Under the pieces are notes generated by a model. The model was not told where the DNA came from. It worked only from the letters and a program-made list of their open reading frames with translations, and ran no database searches. The translations under genes and the position numbers were made by a program. From Bacteroidales bacterium (GTDB lineage Bacteria; Bacteroidota; Bacteroidia; Bacteroidales; UBA12077): a DNA stretch of 38,148 bases. The stretch spans positions 1-38,148 of the forward strand of contig DMBU01000126.1 of assembly GCA_003446015.1 (NCBI GenBank). Direction: 5' to 3'. This document shows, piece after piece, positions 1 through 7,726 of the stretch (positions are counted from its first letter, which is position 1; each line of letters begins with the position of its first letter).

Positions 1-59
1 GTTTCACTCGGTTCAGGTTTCAAGTTTTTATCTTGATACTCTGTACTCAAATCTAATAG

Positions 60-494
60 CTATTTTTTATATAATTCTGTTCCCAATGATTCTGGTTCTG
101 TTCTTAGAAGAGGACTTTTTAAATCATCTGTTCCCGTTTGCATTCCTGCATCTGGTTCTATTGTTCCTTCAGGAGTTGTTCGGATAGGAAACTTAAATCG
201 TTTGATTTTTTTGTTTCGGAATTTGACTGACCACATAATTGAATCAGTGCTTCGGAGTGGTTGTACAACTGCTCCAAGAGGCATAAAATCTGCATATCCG
301 CGAACTTCAATTGCCTGAGTTGGGCAAATTTTTACACAGCTATAGCATTCCCAGCACATATCGACTGCACGATTGTATGCTTTGTTCTTTTCTTTATCCA
401 GAACCATTAAGTCGTTTGGACATATATATTGACAAGCAGTTTTATCTTGAGCTTTACATCCGTCACACTTCTCGGTTATCACGAAACTAGGCAT
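60..494 (-). CDS. aprB: Adenylylsulfate reductase, beta (iron-sulfur) subunit AprB
   Basis: AprB carries electrons to the FAD subunit AprA, which interconverts adenylylsulfate with sulfite and AMP in the cytoplasm. The 144-residue protein shows the AprB cysteine pattern: C10-x2-C13-x7-C21-x3-C25 and C47-x2-C50-x2-C53-x3-C57, i.e. two [4Fe-4S] clusters, the first with the seven-residue insertion that separates AprB from ordinary ferredoxins. The stretches ICPNDLM, MCWECYSCVKICP and RFKFPIRTTPEG are AprB signatures, and a long C-terminal tail that would wrap around AprA is present. The length is normal (about 145-165). The usual order is aprB-aprA, so aprA should lie just past the left edge on the same strand; the first 59 bases are too short to show it. 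The role is open: dissimilatory or assimilatory, since some anaerobes use Apr for assimilation. Confidence 0.9.
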   Translation of the reverse strand: MPSFVITEKCDGCKAQDKTACQYICPNDLMVLDKEKNKAYNRAVDMCWECYSCVKICPTQAIEVRGYADFMPLGAVVQPLRSTDSIMWSVKFRNKKIKRFKFPIRTTPEGTIEPDAGMQTGTDDLKSPLLRTEPESLGTELYKK

Positions 495-522
495 AGTTTA
501 GGTTGTTTTTGAGGTTAATTCA

Positions 523-530
523 CAAACATA
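523..530 (-). promoter_or_regulatory. Putative Bacteroidota -7 box of aprB
   Basis: Read on the minus strand this is TATGTTTG, matching the phylum's TAnnTTTG box, about 29 nt before the aprB start codon. No good -33 TTTG is seen at the expected distance, so the call rests on one box and its position. Confidence 0.4.
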
Positions 531-791
531 ATAAAATTATTCAACTATAATAAGGCTTTGCTAATGAAGTGAAAGCATTCGAATAATTGTTGATATTAAA
601 ATATTGGATATCTGACAATTATTTAATTTTTTGAATTCAGCGTGTTGAAAAATCCTCTTTATTTAAAATCAATATAAAGAAATAGTGCATTGCAAAAAAA
701 GGTGGTTCGAAAGGGAAAGTTTGTCGACCTCCAAATAAAATGTAATGATTTGGATAGGCTCATTTACCAGATTTTTAGAGATGAATTGGAA

Positions 792-821
792 ATACTTGCA
801 GCCTAAAAAAGCTGCAAGTAT
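792..821 (-). terminator. Hairpin terminator after the pentapeptide-like membrane gene
   Basis: Perfect 11-bp inverted repeat (ATACTTGCAGC / GCTGCAAGTAT) around an 8-nt loop, 11 nt downstream of the stop codon at 833 on the minus strand. The T-run lies in the loop and the tail is only weakly T-rich, so termination strength is uncertain. Confidence 0.55.
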
Positions 822-832
822 AATTATGGCAA

Positions 833-1174
833 TCATTCTGTTTTATCTTCAGCAAGCTTATTCTCTAAAGCCTCTTTAAATAAATTTGGTAAGCGTTTTT
901 TATAAGCTATTACAAATATTCCAACTGAATACAGAGCAATATTAAAAATACTTACAGAGAAAATTCCTATAGAGAAAATTCCAATTGAAAAGATTCCTGC
1001 TGAAAATTTTCCAGCAGCAAAAACACCCAAAGCAAAATCTCCTGCTGCAAAATAACCGTAAGCATATTCACGGGCACTTAATACATTAGCTTGTCCATTA
1101 AAATATAAGATAGCACCAATAACAATTAAAATAAAAGCTAATGCGATAATCCATAATTTTTTCATTTTTTTCAT
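833..1174 (-). CDS. Small membrane protein made of hydrophobic pentapeptide repeats
   Basis: I do not recognise a named family. The protein has 113 residues: an N-terminal hydrophobic helix (about residues 7-25), then roughly ten consecutive five-residue units with an aromatic residue at every fifth position and usually glycine two before it (AAGDF, ALGVF, AAGKF, SAGIF, SIGIF, SIGIF, SVSIF, NIALY, SVGIF), then a charged tail. The spacing recalls pentapeptide-repeat beta-helices, but the units become almost wholly hydrophobic, so tight packing in the membrane is an alternative. A second in-frame ATG lies at 1165. The gene is followed by the alpha/beta hydrolase gene only on its upstream side (34 nt), so the two may be cotranscribed. 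Function unknown; confidence is for the gene being real. Confidence 0.7.
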   Translation of the reverse strand: MKKMKKLWIIALAFILIVIGAILYFNGQANVLSAREYAYGYFAAGDFALGVFAAGKFSAGIFSIGIFSIGIFSVSIFNIALYSVGIFVIAYKKRLPNLFKEALENKLAEDKTE

Positions 1175-1207
1175 TTTTAAATTGGTTAATAATTGATTTA
1201 TAATATT

Positions 1208-2029
1208 TTATTTCTGTGATAAGTTGGGAGAGCCGATAAGAGAGTTAATTTTTTGTATCAAAATCTCAGTAAATTTGATCGCTGATTCCAGATGTTTACC
1301 TTCATAAATCCACAATTCTTTTGGCTCAGTTGCATTTTTATATACTGTTTCACCCTGTGCAAAAGGAACTGAAGAGTCTTCTTTGCTATGAATAAATAGC
1401 TTAGGAAGATTATTAATTTCTTTAATATCATTTTTAGCCGAATAAGGGGAGGTTACATATTGAGCAATCATGGCTTTTTGTTCCTCTGGAGCAGATAGTA
1501 AAGCCATATCGGTAAAGGAACTTATTGTACCATCGAGAATTAAACCTGAGATTTTACCCTGATTATCCTTAGCTATTTTTGTTGCTATTTGTGTCCCCAT
1601 TGATGCTCCGTAAATAATTATTGGTATATTTTTAAATTCGTCTTTTTGAATGATTTCATTAAAAATTATTTGTGCATCGTTGGCAATATTAAGGTGTGTT
1701 GGTTTGCCTGTTGACTTTCCATAGCCTCTAAAATCAACTGCAAAAACTTGAAACCCTGCTTTAACAAGCTGGTTTGTAATAAAAGTATAGGTTGAAATGT
1801 TTCCTCCTGCACCATGATAAAATAGAATAGTAGCTTTAGGTTCACTTTTTGGTTTAAAAAGAATTGTGTTTAATGTATCATTTTCGGTTTTAAAATTGAA
1901 TTCTTCAAAATCGACATTTTCAATTTGATTCCATTCTTTAGATGGAAAATAAAAACGATCATCAAATTGAGCTGAGATCGTTAAGGTGATCATTAAATTA
2001 ATAAGCACTACTAAAATTGGTTTTTTCAT
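1208..2029 (-). CDS. Secreted alpha/beta hydrolase (serine hydrolase fold)
   Basis: A hydrolase of unknown substrate, probably exported: the ATG at 2029 opens a 273-residue protein with a typical signal peptide (lysines, hydrophobic core, ISAQ cleavage region). The open frame runs 51 codons further upstream, but that extension hides the signal peptide, so I chose 2029. Visible fold markers are the oxyanion-region sequence LFYHGAGGN, the nucleophile elbow GASMG, an LDGTI segment after it, and a late His in EGKHLE, giving a plausible Ser-Asp-His triad. It resembles the BAAT/dienelactone-hydrolase-like hydrolases and YfhR-like peptidases of Bacteroidota. It lies directly upstream of the small membrane protein gene, 33 nt away. 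Confidence 0.8.
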   Translation of the reverse strand: MKKPILVVLINLMITLTISAQFDDRFYFPSKEWNQIENVDFEEFNFKTENDTLNTILFKPKSEPKATILFYHGAGGNISTYTFITNQLVKAGFQVFAVDFRGYGKSTGKPTHLNIANDAQIIFNEIIQKDEFKNIPIIIYGASMGTQIATKIAKDNQGKISGLILDGTISSFTDMALLSAPEEQKAMIAQYVTSPYSAKNDIKEINNLPKLFIHSKEDSSVPFAQGETVYKNATEPKELWIYEGKHLESAIKFTEILIQKINSLIGSPNLSQK

Positions 2030-2265
2030 CTTTTTTAAAATTAAGTTTAACATTGTTTTATTCTGACCATGCAAGTGTAAGATGAAAATCAGTTGTAGCA
2101 ATAGATTTGGGATATTCGACAAGCTTTTGTGATGGATGGATAAGCTGTGTGACGAAATACAATTAGGAGTGATAAAATGCAACTAATTTTGAGGTTTGTA
2201 AATGAATAATTTTAGGATGAAGTATCCCAAAGTTCATCGTGAAGCACTAAATAGAAAATTATTAA

Positions 2266-2322
2266 TAAGTCCTTTGTGCTTCCTTTGTGAATTTTAATTT
2301 GAGTGCTTTTGTGGTAAAAAAA
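2266..2322. repeat. Short degenerate TTTGTG-type intergenic repeat
   Basis: Three imperfect units built on TTTGTGCTTC/TTTGTG/GCTTTTGTGG lie in tandem between the hydrolase and the LytTR gene. Repeats of this texture are common in Bacteroidota intergenic DNA. No function is proposed. Confidence 0.4.
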
Positions 2323-2353
2323 TAAGACTTTTAAAATAGGTATTTAATGAATT

Positions 2354-3211
2354 TTATTTTATTTGATTACGAACCATATCGACATAGTTTCTGGAAACAG
2401 GTATTTCATAATCGCAGTTTTCAAGATTTAGTATTAATCCCTGGGAGTTTCCTTTTGCAATGGAAATTTTAGTGGTGTTCACAATAAAAGCTCTGTGGCA
2501 TTGAATTACCTCTGGTGAATCAATAAAAAAATCTAATGATCGTTTTAAAGTGCTTCGAAAAGTTTTACGTGCAATTTTATTCTCTTTAATCAAATACAAT
2601 TCTACATAGTTGCCCGATGATTCAATAAAATAAAAATCGTTTACATCGAATTCTACAAAATCTTTATCGTTATCGGCAAAAAAATGTATAAGTTTATTTT
2701 GATTGAGGTCAGTTTTCTCACTATTTAAGTTTTTATTTAGCTCACTTGCTGATTCTAAATTCTTTCGCAATAAATATTTTTGTTTGGTAATAATTAGCAT
2801 AGTAATTGGAATTACACCAACTGTAAACGTAATTGATTGAAATTGAATAAAAAACCGGAAATTAAATTGAAAATAATTGATGAAATAATTTGTATAAAAA
2901 GCGTTTCCCAGTCCAATTGAGAAAATTATCCATAATAGCCAAGCGAATTCTTTTCCAATAGTCCAGTTTCTTTCATTAAATGTCTTTGGAAAAATCCTTT
3001 CAATAATGATAAGGTTTATTACTAATGTAAAAAATGTAACTAAACCATAACTCAATAATATGATGTATTTATTATGACCTTTCATTAGATTTATTCCAAA
3101 AGGTTGAAATACAATCAGAAAAAGAGAAACGAAAAGACTAATTAGAATAATTAGCTTCCATTTAGAATCTGCTTTTGGAAAGGGTTGATTAAGGTATTTT
3201 TTTAACTTCAT
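2354..3211 (-). CDS. Membrane-anchored LytTR-family transcriptional regulator
   Basis: A DNA-binding regulator tethered to the inner membrane. Residues 1-145 contain four predicted hydrophobic segments (around 20-40, 48-70, 87-108 and 120-142). A short linker leads to a C-terminal LytTR domain (about 180-285) with the conserved features FYFIESSGNYVELYL, KTFRSTLK, and CHRAFIVNTTKI ending in EIPVSRNY. There is no receiver domain, so the signal is presumably sensed through the membrane part. This architecture is common in Bacteroidota and often sits beside a FtsX-type permease or a 7TM-type kinase. Here the permease gene is immediately upstream, but a hairpin at 3266-3297 lies between, suggesting separate transcripts. 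Confidence 0.85.
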   Translation of the reverse strand: MKLKKYLNQPFPKADSKWKLIILISLFVSLFLIVFQPFGINLMKGHNKYIILLSYGLVTFFTLVINLIIIERIFPKTFNERNWTIGKEFAWLLWIIFSIGLGNAFYTNYFINYFQFNFRFFIQFQSITFTVGVIPITMLIITKQKYLLRKNLESASELNKNLNSEKTDLNQNKLIHFFADNDKDFVEFDVNDFYFIESSGNYVELYLIKENKIARKTFRSTLKRSLDFFIDSPEVIQCHRAFIVNTTKISIAKGNSQGLILNLENCDYEIPVSRNYVDMVRNQIK

Positions 3212-3265
3212 TTTATGATAATTATATTGTGAAGATAATGAAAATTGACCTTTTACAACAAAAAA

Positions 3266-3297
3266 AAGCCCGGCAATAATATACAGGACTTTCTTTA
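3266..3297 (-). terminator. Possible terminator after the ABC permease gene
   Basis: On the minus strand AGTCC pairs with GGGCT (one G-T pair) around a long loop and is followed by a run of eight T. It lies just downstream of the stop at 3317 and before the LytTR start. The stem is short. Confidence 0.45.
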
Positions 3298-3316
3298 TCG
3301 AGCTTAAAAATATAAA

Positions 3317-5725
3317 CTATTCGTATCGCAATGAATTTGCAGGATTATCTCGTGCCGTTTTTGCAGATTGATAAAAAACAGTTATCATACTAAAAACCGA
3401 AATAACAACAACGGGAATAATAAATATCCAAACGGTTAAATCCATTCGGTTTGCAAAATTCTCTAACCATTTATGTAAAGCATAATAAATAATAGGAACA
3501 GCAAGCACAAATGATATCAATAGTAAATAAATATAATTTCTTGTTAACAGAACCAAAATCTTGTGAATGCTGGCTCCAAGAACTTTTCTTATCCCAATTT
3601 CCTTTCTGCGTTGTGCTGCCGAAAAAGCTGATAAACTTAAAATTCCTAATGAAGTAATAAAAAGTGCCACAATAGAAAATACTCCAAAAACTTCACCAAA
3701 TTGTACTTCTGATTTATATTGAGTTTTGTAAAAATCTTCTAAATAAAAATAATCAAACGGATTACCAGGAAAGAAACTTTTATACTGATTCTCAATTTTC
3801 ATTTGAATCTCTTTTAGATTTTCAGTGTTAGAGAGTTTAACGGAAAAATATCCATCGTATCGCTGAGCCAGACTAAAAATTTGAGGTTCAAAATCTAATC
3901 GCGGCGATTCCTGGTGGAAATTTTCAATAACTCCAATAATGGTATTTTCGTCTCGCAAATAAATTTTTTCATTGATAGCATCTTCAGGTTTCTCAAAACC
4001 CAGTAGTTCCGACGCTGCAAGGTTTATAATTACAGCATCACCATCGGAATTATAATCATTTTTAAAATTTCTACCTACGATAAAAACATTGGAATATACA
4101 TTCGTAAAGTTATGATCTACATCAGTTACACGGTAATTTTTTCCAGCCGTAGATTCATCATTTATTCGGCGCACACCTCCACGGTTAAACATATTGTGCA
4201 TTCCGGGTATTACAGATGAATACGAAACATTTTTTACAAAAGGATATTTCTGTAGCTCTTCCTTAAATGCTCTTCGTTGATTAATAATATCCTGTCCACC
4301 GATACGAGGTGTTTGAATAACCAATATATCAGACTTATTTAGCCCAACTTCTTTTGATTTAAGAAATTGTAGCTGTTGATATACCGCAATGGTTCCTGCA
4401 ATTAAAATGGTAGCCATAAAAAACTGGAAAACAACCAGAGCTTGACGAAGAAATACAGCCCGTTTTGAACCGGTAAATCCTGAGCGTAAGGTAGCTACAA
4501 TCTTTTTCGATAAAATCCCCCAGATTGGATAAGAACCTGCTAACAAAGTGCCAACAAAGAATATAATTCCAACATTTTGCCATAACCAGATTTTTTCCCA
4601 GACCGGATAGTTCATTGGAACATTAGTTAAACGTGAAAACAAAGGATATAAGCTTTCCATAAGTACAAAAGCCAGAAGCAAAGCTATAGAGTTTATAATG
4701 AATGATTCAAGTAAGAATTGTTTAATGAGTTGTTTTGATGTACCTCCTAAAACTTTTCGTAAACTTATTTCTGATGATCTTTTTATGGAGCTGATTGTTA
4801 ATAAATTAACAAAATTTATCCAGGCGATTAAGATAATAAACCACGAAATAATGTTTAAGAAGATAACAGAATTTTTATTTCCATTGGCTTTTAATTCGTG
4901 CATGTAATGCGATGTAAGATGAATATCGGACACTAGTTGAAGTTTATAACCAATTTTAAGTTTATAGGTTTCCATAAATTCACCTAACTCTTCTTCTATT
5001 AATTTTTCTATCTTTTCATTGACTTTCCGATAGTCAGCACCTTCTTCAAGTCTTGCATAGGTATAAAATCCACTGAACATCCAGCCGTATAGCTTTAATC
5101 GTTCACCCAGTTGATTTTCCAAATTAATATACGAAAGCAGAAAGTCTGCATCAAAGTGCATATTGGAAGGTTTGTTTTTAAAAATTCCAACAATTTTAAA
5201 CTCGTGTGTTCCATTAAAGCTTAGTGTTTTCCCCAGAGCGGTATCTTTTCCAAAATATTTTGTGGCAGCTTTTTCCGATAAGAGCATCGTGTTGGGTTCA
5301 TAAAGCAAACTATCGTTCGATTGATTTAGTATTTCGTACGAAAAAAGCTTTAAAAAATTGGGTTCTGCCCACAACATCTTATCTTCTCTAAACGAGATAT
5401 CACCTTTTGATAAAACACCGTCCACCTTATTAGCTCTCGCAAAGGATAAAACTTCAGGAATCTGATCGGTAATAGCAGGGCCAACATTAGGACTTGCTGA
5501 GGCAAATTGAACCTTTTCTCCGGTTTCTGATACTCGTTCATATAATACACGATAAAGCTGATCAATATTTTCAACACTCTGATCATATCCTTTCTCATAA
5601 TTTACATAAATAGTGATAAGCAAACAGGCAGCAATACCAATAGCTAACCCAATGATGTTTATAACCGAAAAAAATTTATTTTTAAGTAAATTTCTAAATG
5701 CTGTTATAAAGTAATTCTTTATCAT
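3317..5725 (-). CDS. ABC transporter permease, double MacB-PCD/FtsX type
   Basis: 802 residues in the standard Bacteroidota layout: an N-terminal helix (about 15-40, NIIGLAIGIAACLL), a periplasmic MacB-like core, an FtsX block of three helices (about 290-410) with the ISLRKVLGGTSKQL sequence, a further helix near 430-450, a second periplasmic domain, and a second FtsX block (about 680-790) with KEIGIRKVLGASIHKI, ending in the typical DNPANSLRYE tail. Such proteins pair with a LolD-like ATPase to export peptides or antimicrobials or to move lipoproteins, but no ATPase gene is next to this one. The substrate cannot be told from sequence. The next gene on this strand is the LytTR regulator. Confidence 0.9.
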   Translation of the reverse strand: MIKNYFITAFRNLLKNKFFSVINIIGLAIGIAACLLITIYVNYEKGYDQSVENIDQLYRVLYERVSETGEKVQFASASPNVGPAITDQIPEVLSFARANKVDGVLSKGDISFREDKMLWAEPNFLKLFSYEILNQSNDSLLYEPNTMLLSEKAATKYFGKDTALGKTLSFNGTHEFKIVGIFKNKPSNMHFDADFLLSYINLENQLGERLKLYGWMFSGFYTYARLEEGADYRKVNEKIEKLIEEELGEFMETYKLKIGYKLQLVSDIHLTSHYMHELKANGNKNSVIFLNIISWFIILIAWINFVNLLTISSIKRSSEISLRKVLGGTSKQLIKQFLLESFIINSIALLLAFVLMESLYPLFSRLTNVPMNYPVWEKIWLWQNVGIIFFVGTLLAGSYPIWGILSKKIVATLRSGFTGSKRAVFLRQALVVFQFFMATILIAGTIAVYQQLQFLKSKEVGLNKSDILVIQTPRIGGQDIINQRRAFKEELQKYPFVKNVSYSSVIPGMHNMFNRGGVRRINDESTAGKNYRVTDVDHNFTNVYSNVFIVGRNFKNDYNSDGDAVIINLAASELLGFEKPEDAINEKIYLRDENTIIGVIENFHQESPRLDFEPQIFSLAQRYDGYFSVKLSNTENLKEIQMKIENQYKSFFPGNPFDYFYLEDFYKTQYKSEVQFGEVFGVFSIVALFITSLGILSLSAFSAAQRRKEIGIRKVLGASIHKILVLLTRNYIYLLLISFVLAVPIIYYALHKWLENFANRMDLTVWIFIIPVVVISVFSMITVFYQSAKTARDNPANSLRYE

Positions 5726-5897
5726 AATGTATTTATTTTAAAATTTCTCCAACATTACTCAAAAAGTAAGCCATTGGTTGTATATTTATGGCTATTAGTA
5801 TTTTATATGTTTCTGTAAATTTGGGTTTGTGTTACAAAAGCGAACAGTATTGTACGTTTTTGTGAATTAATTAACAATCAAAGTAGAACTAATATTC

Positions 5898-5925
5898 AAA
5901 AAAAATCCCGGGTCAGGCCCGGGAT
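5898..5925 (-). terminator. Rho-independent terminator after the C69 peptidase gene
   Basis: An eight-base-pair GC-rich stem (ATCCCGGG/CCCGGGAT, loop of five) at 5905-5925 is followed on the minus strand by a run of eight T. It lies about 30 nt past the stop at 5954 and closes the activase-HypD-peptidase unit. Confidence 0.85.
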
Positions 5926-5953
5926 CATAATTATCATTTATTTTAATGTGCAA

Positions 5954-7594
5954 TTATTCGTGATTATTTGTATAATCCGTTATGATTTGATTTCTTAATT
6001 CTAAGAACATTTGTATAACATCGCCCATTAAACTATTTGAATAGTTTGTTAAATATTCTTGTGCAGCTTTTGGATTCTTTTTGTAAAGTTTCATCGCTTC
6101 ATCTTCAATTGCTTTTTGGTTTTCAAACATCTTTGTTTCAAATGGATTTCGAACTTTCCGAACATCTTCTGCAATAGGCTGGAATTTCAAATTAGCTAAA
6201 TTATCAACAAAATCGATTGCCCAACGGGCCGATTTTTCATCGTACTTATTAGGATCGTATAATTGATAACTTTCATGAGTTGATAGATTTCCTGCATAAA
6301 TAGGCACGTATGGACTAAAATATGGATTATCCAGATAAACCCAGTAAACACCACCAATTTCGTTTGGTAACCAACCGCGAAGCTGAAGCACCATACCATA
6401 ATGTCCACGGTGGCGTGCAACAGGTCGGCGATAGGTAATATTTAAAAGTTTTCTTAAATCGCTTCCAGGAAATGGTGTTGCCAAAGGACTTTTTTCATAA
6501 GCTCCTTTTCCATCTGGAACTAACCAATTTGGGTCGTAAGTCATATCATAAATCGTTCCTTCGTATGTTGAACGTTGAAAAGCAATAACATCTTGTACCG
6601 ATATTTTTTTCTCAGGTTTTACCGAAAACGGATAAATCGATAATGGTTCAACATCCTGAAAATATGGTTGAATTCCTTTATATGGATTTCCATCCTGCAT
6701 TCTGTCAGGCCATTGTTTTAGGTTTGGTACAAATGTTTGATGAAACAACCAGAATCTGCTCGTTGCATACTCAACTGTTACTTGAGGGGCATAAGTTTCT
6801 TGCCATATAAAAGGCATTCCTGAATCTGGATCGTACCAACCACGATCAATAGCTTCTTGCATGTAATTTTCTGACACTATGAAATTATCTTTGTCATTAG
6901 CATCAATTTGTTTAATGATACTCCAGTTAGGAATCATGGTAGCCTGATCTTCAGGTAATCGTTGTGCAGCCCAAATAGCACCTGGCTTACCACTTTCGGG
7001 ATCCCAGTTTTTGCCAACTCCGAATACTTCAAAAACCCAAATTTCTTCTGTATCGGCAATAACAAGTGTTTCGGAACCATCACCACTTGAAGGGACGAAT
7101 CCGTATTTTGTCATTAAATCACCAATAAACTGAACTGCTTCACGAGCATTTTTATAACGTTGCAATGCAAAAATCTGTGCCTGCTCAATGGACATGATTT
7201 GTTTTCCTTCTCCTTGCATACAAATTAGTTCTTTGCGCTGCGCGGTAGTACTTTCTGCAATTCCAAGCTGGTATTCGTTTACATGGGAGTAAGCGGACTG
7301 AAAATATTTAAATGTTTTTTCAACCTGTGGAATATAACCTAAGATAATTCCATCGTCATTCAAGGCACGATCAGCATCTTGAATTCCCCAGTAAACCGGA
7401 GCTTTTTCACCGGGTTTAAATGTTTGTGCAGGAACTACAAATATCCTGGAATCGGGTCCGGTATCGGTATGCGATATGATATTTGAACCATCGGCAGAAG
7501 CTTTTTTACCTACAGCAATTATTGTGCAGGCCATTAAATTTAACTGATACCCTAAAATAAGGATGATTAGAATTGATAATACTTTTTTTAACAT
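5954..7594 (-). CDS. Secreted C69-family dipeptidase
   Basis: An N-terminal-nucleophile hydrolase of the PepD/C69 family, which cleaves dipeptides. The 546-residue protein begins with a signal peptide ending before MACTIIAVGK; Cys23 would become the N-terminal nucleophile after cleavage. The sequence then runs through the family's conserved ADGS, SHTDTGPDSR and GSETLVIADTEEIWVFEVFGVGK regions. It should act in the periplasm or outside. It follows the HypD-like gene by 132 nt on the same strand with no visible terminator between, and a strong terminator follows it. That grouping suggests it releases amino acids, possibly hydroxyproline from collagen-type dipeptides, for the enzyme next door; this link is inference from neighbourhood. 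Confidence 0.88.
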   Translation of the reverse strand: MLKKVLSILIILILGYQLNLMACTIIAVGKKASADGSNIISHTDTGPDSRIFVVPAQTFKPGEKAPVYWGIQDADRALNDDGIILGYIPQVEKTFKYFQSAYSHVNEYQLGIAESTTAQRKELICMQGEGKQIMSIEQAQIFALQRYKNAREAVQFIGDLMTKYGFVPSSGDGSETLVIADTEEIWVFEVFGVGKNWDPESGKPGAIWAAQRLPEDQATMIPNWSIIKQIDANDKDNFIVSENYMQEAIDRGWYDPDSGMPFIWQETYAPQVTVEYATSRFWLFHQTFVPNLKQWPDRMQDGNPYKGIQPYFQDVEPLSIYPFSVKPEKKISVQDVIAFQRSTYEGTIYDMTYDPNWLVPDGKGAYEKSPLATPFPGSDLRKLLNITYRRPVARHRGHYGMVLQLRGWLPNEIGGVYWVYLDNPYFSPYVPIYAGNLSTHESYQLYDPNKYDEKSARWAIDFVDNLANLKFQPIAEDVRKVRNPFETKMFENQKAIEDEAMKLYKKNPKAAQEYLTNYSNSLMGDVIQMFLELRNQIITDYTNNHE

Positions 7595-7726
7595 ATGATT
7601 TTTAATTTGATGTACGCTATAAATATAAAAAGAATAACTAAATTTTTTTACAATGCTTTTGGATATGAAAGTTTAATTCCTGATTGCCATGATTTTTATT
7701 ATTAAACTTTTATCTTTTATCTTGAT

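Larger units (their letters stand above)
495..832. other. Intergenic stretch upstream of aprB
   Basis: No convincing gene is seen here. It holds the likely aprB promoter at 523-530 and, at the far end, the hairpin at 792-821. The middle is AT-rich sequence without recognisable repeats. Confidence 0.6.

Noticed and set aside
60..494. Proof of dissimilatory sulfate respiration
   Set aside because: AprB alone cannot tell assimilation from respiration; no sat, dsr or qmo genes are in the window.
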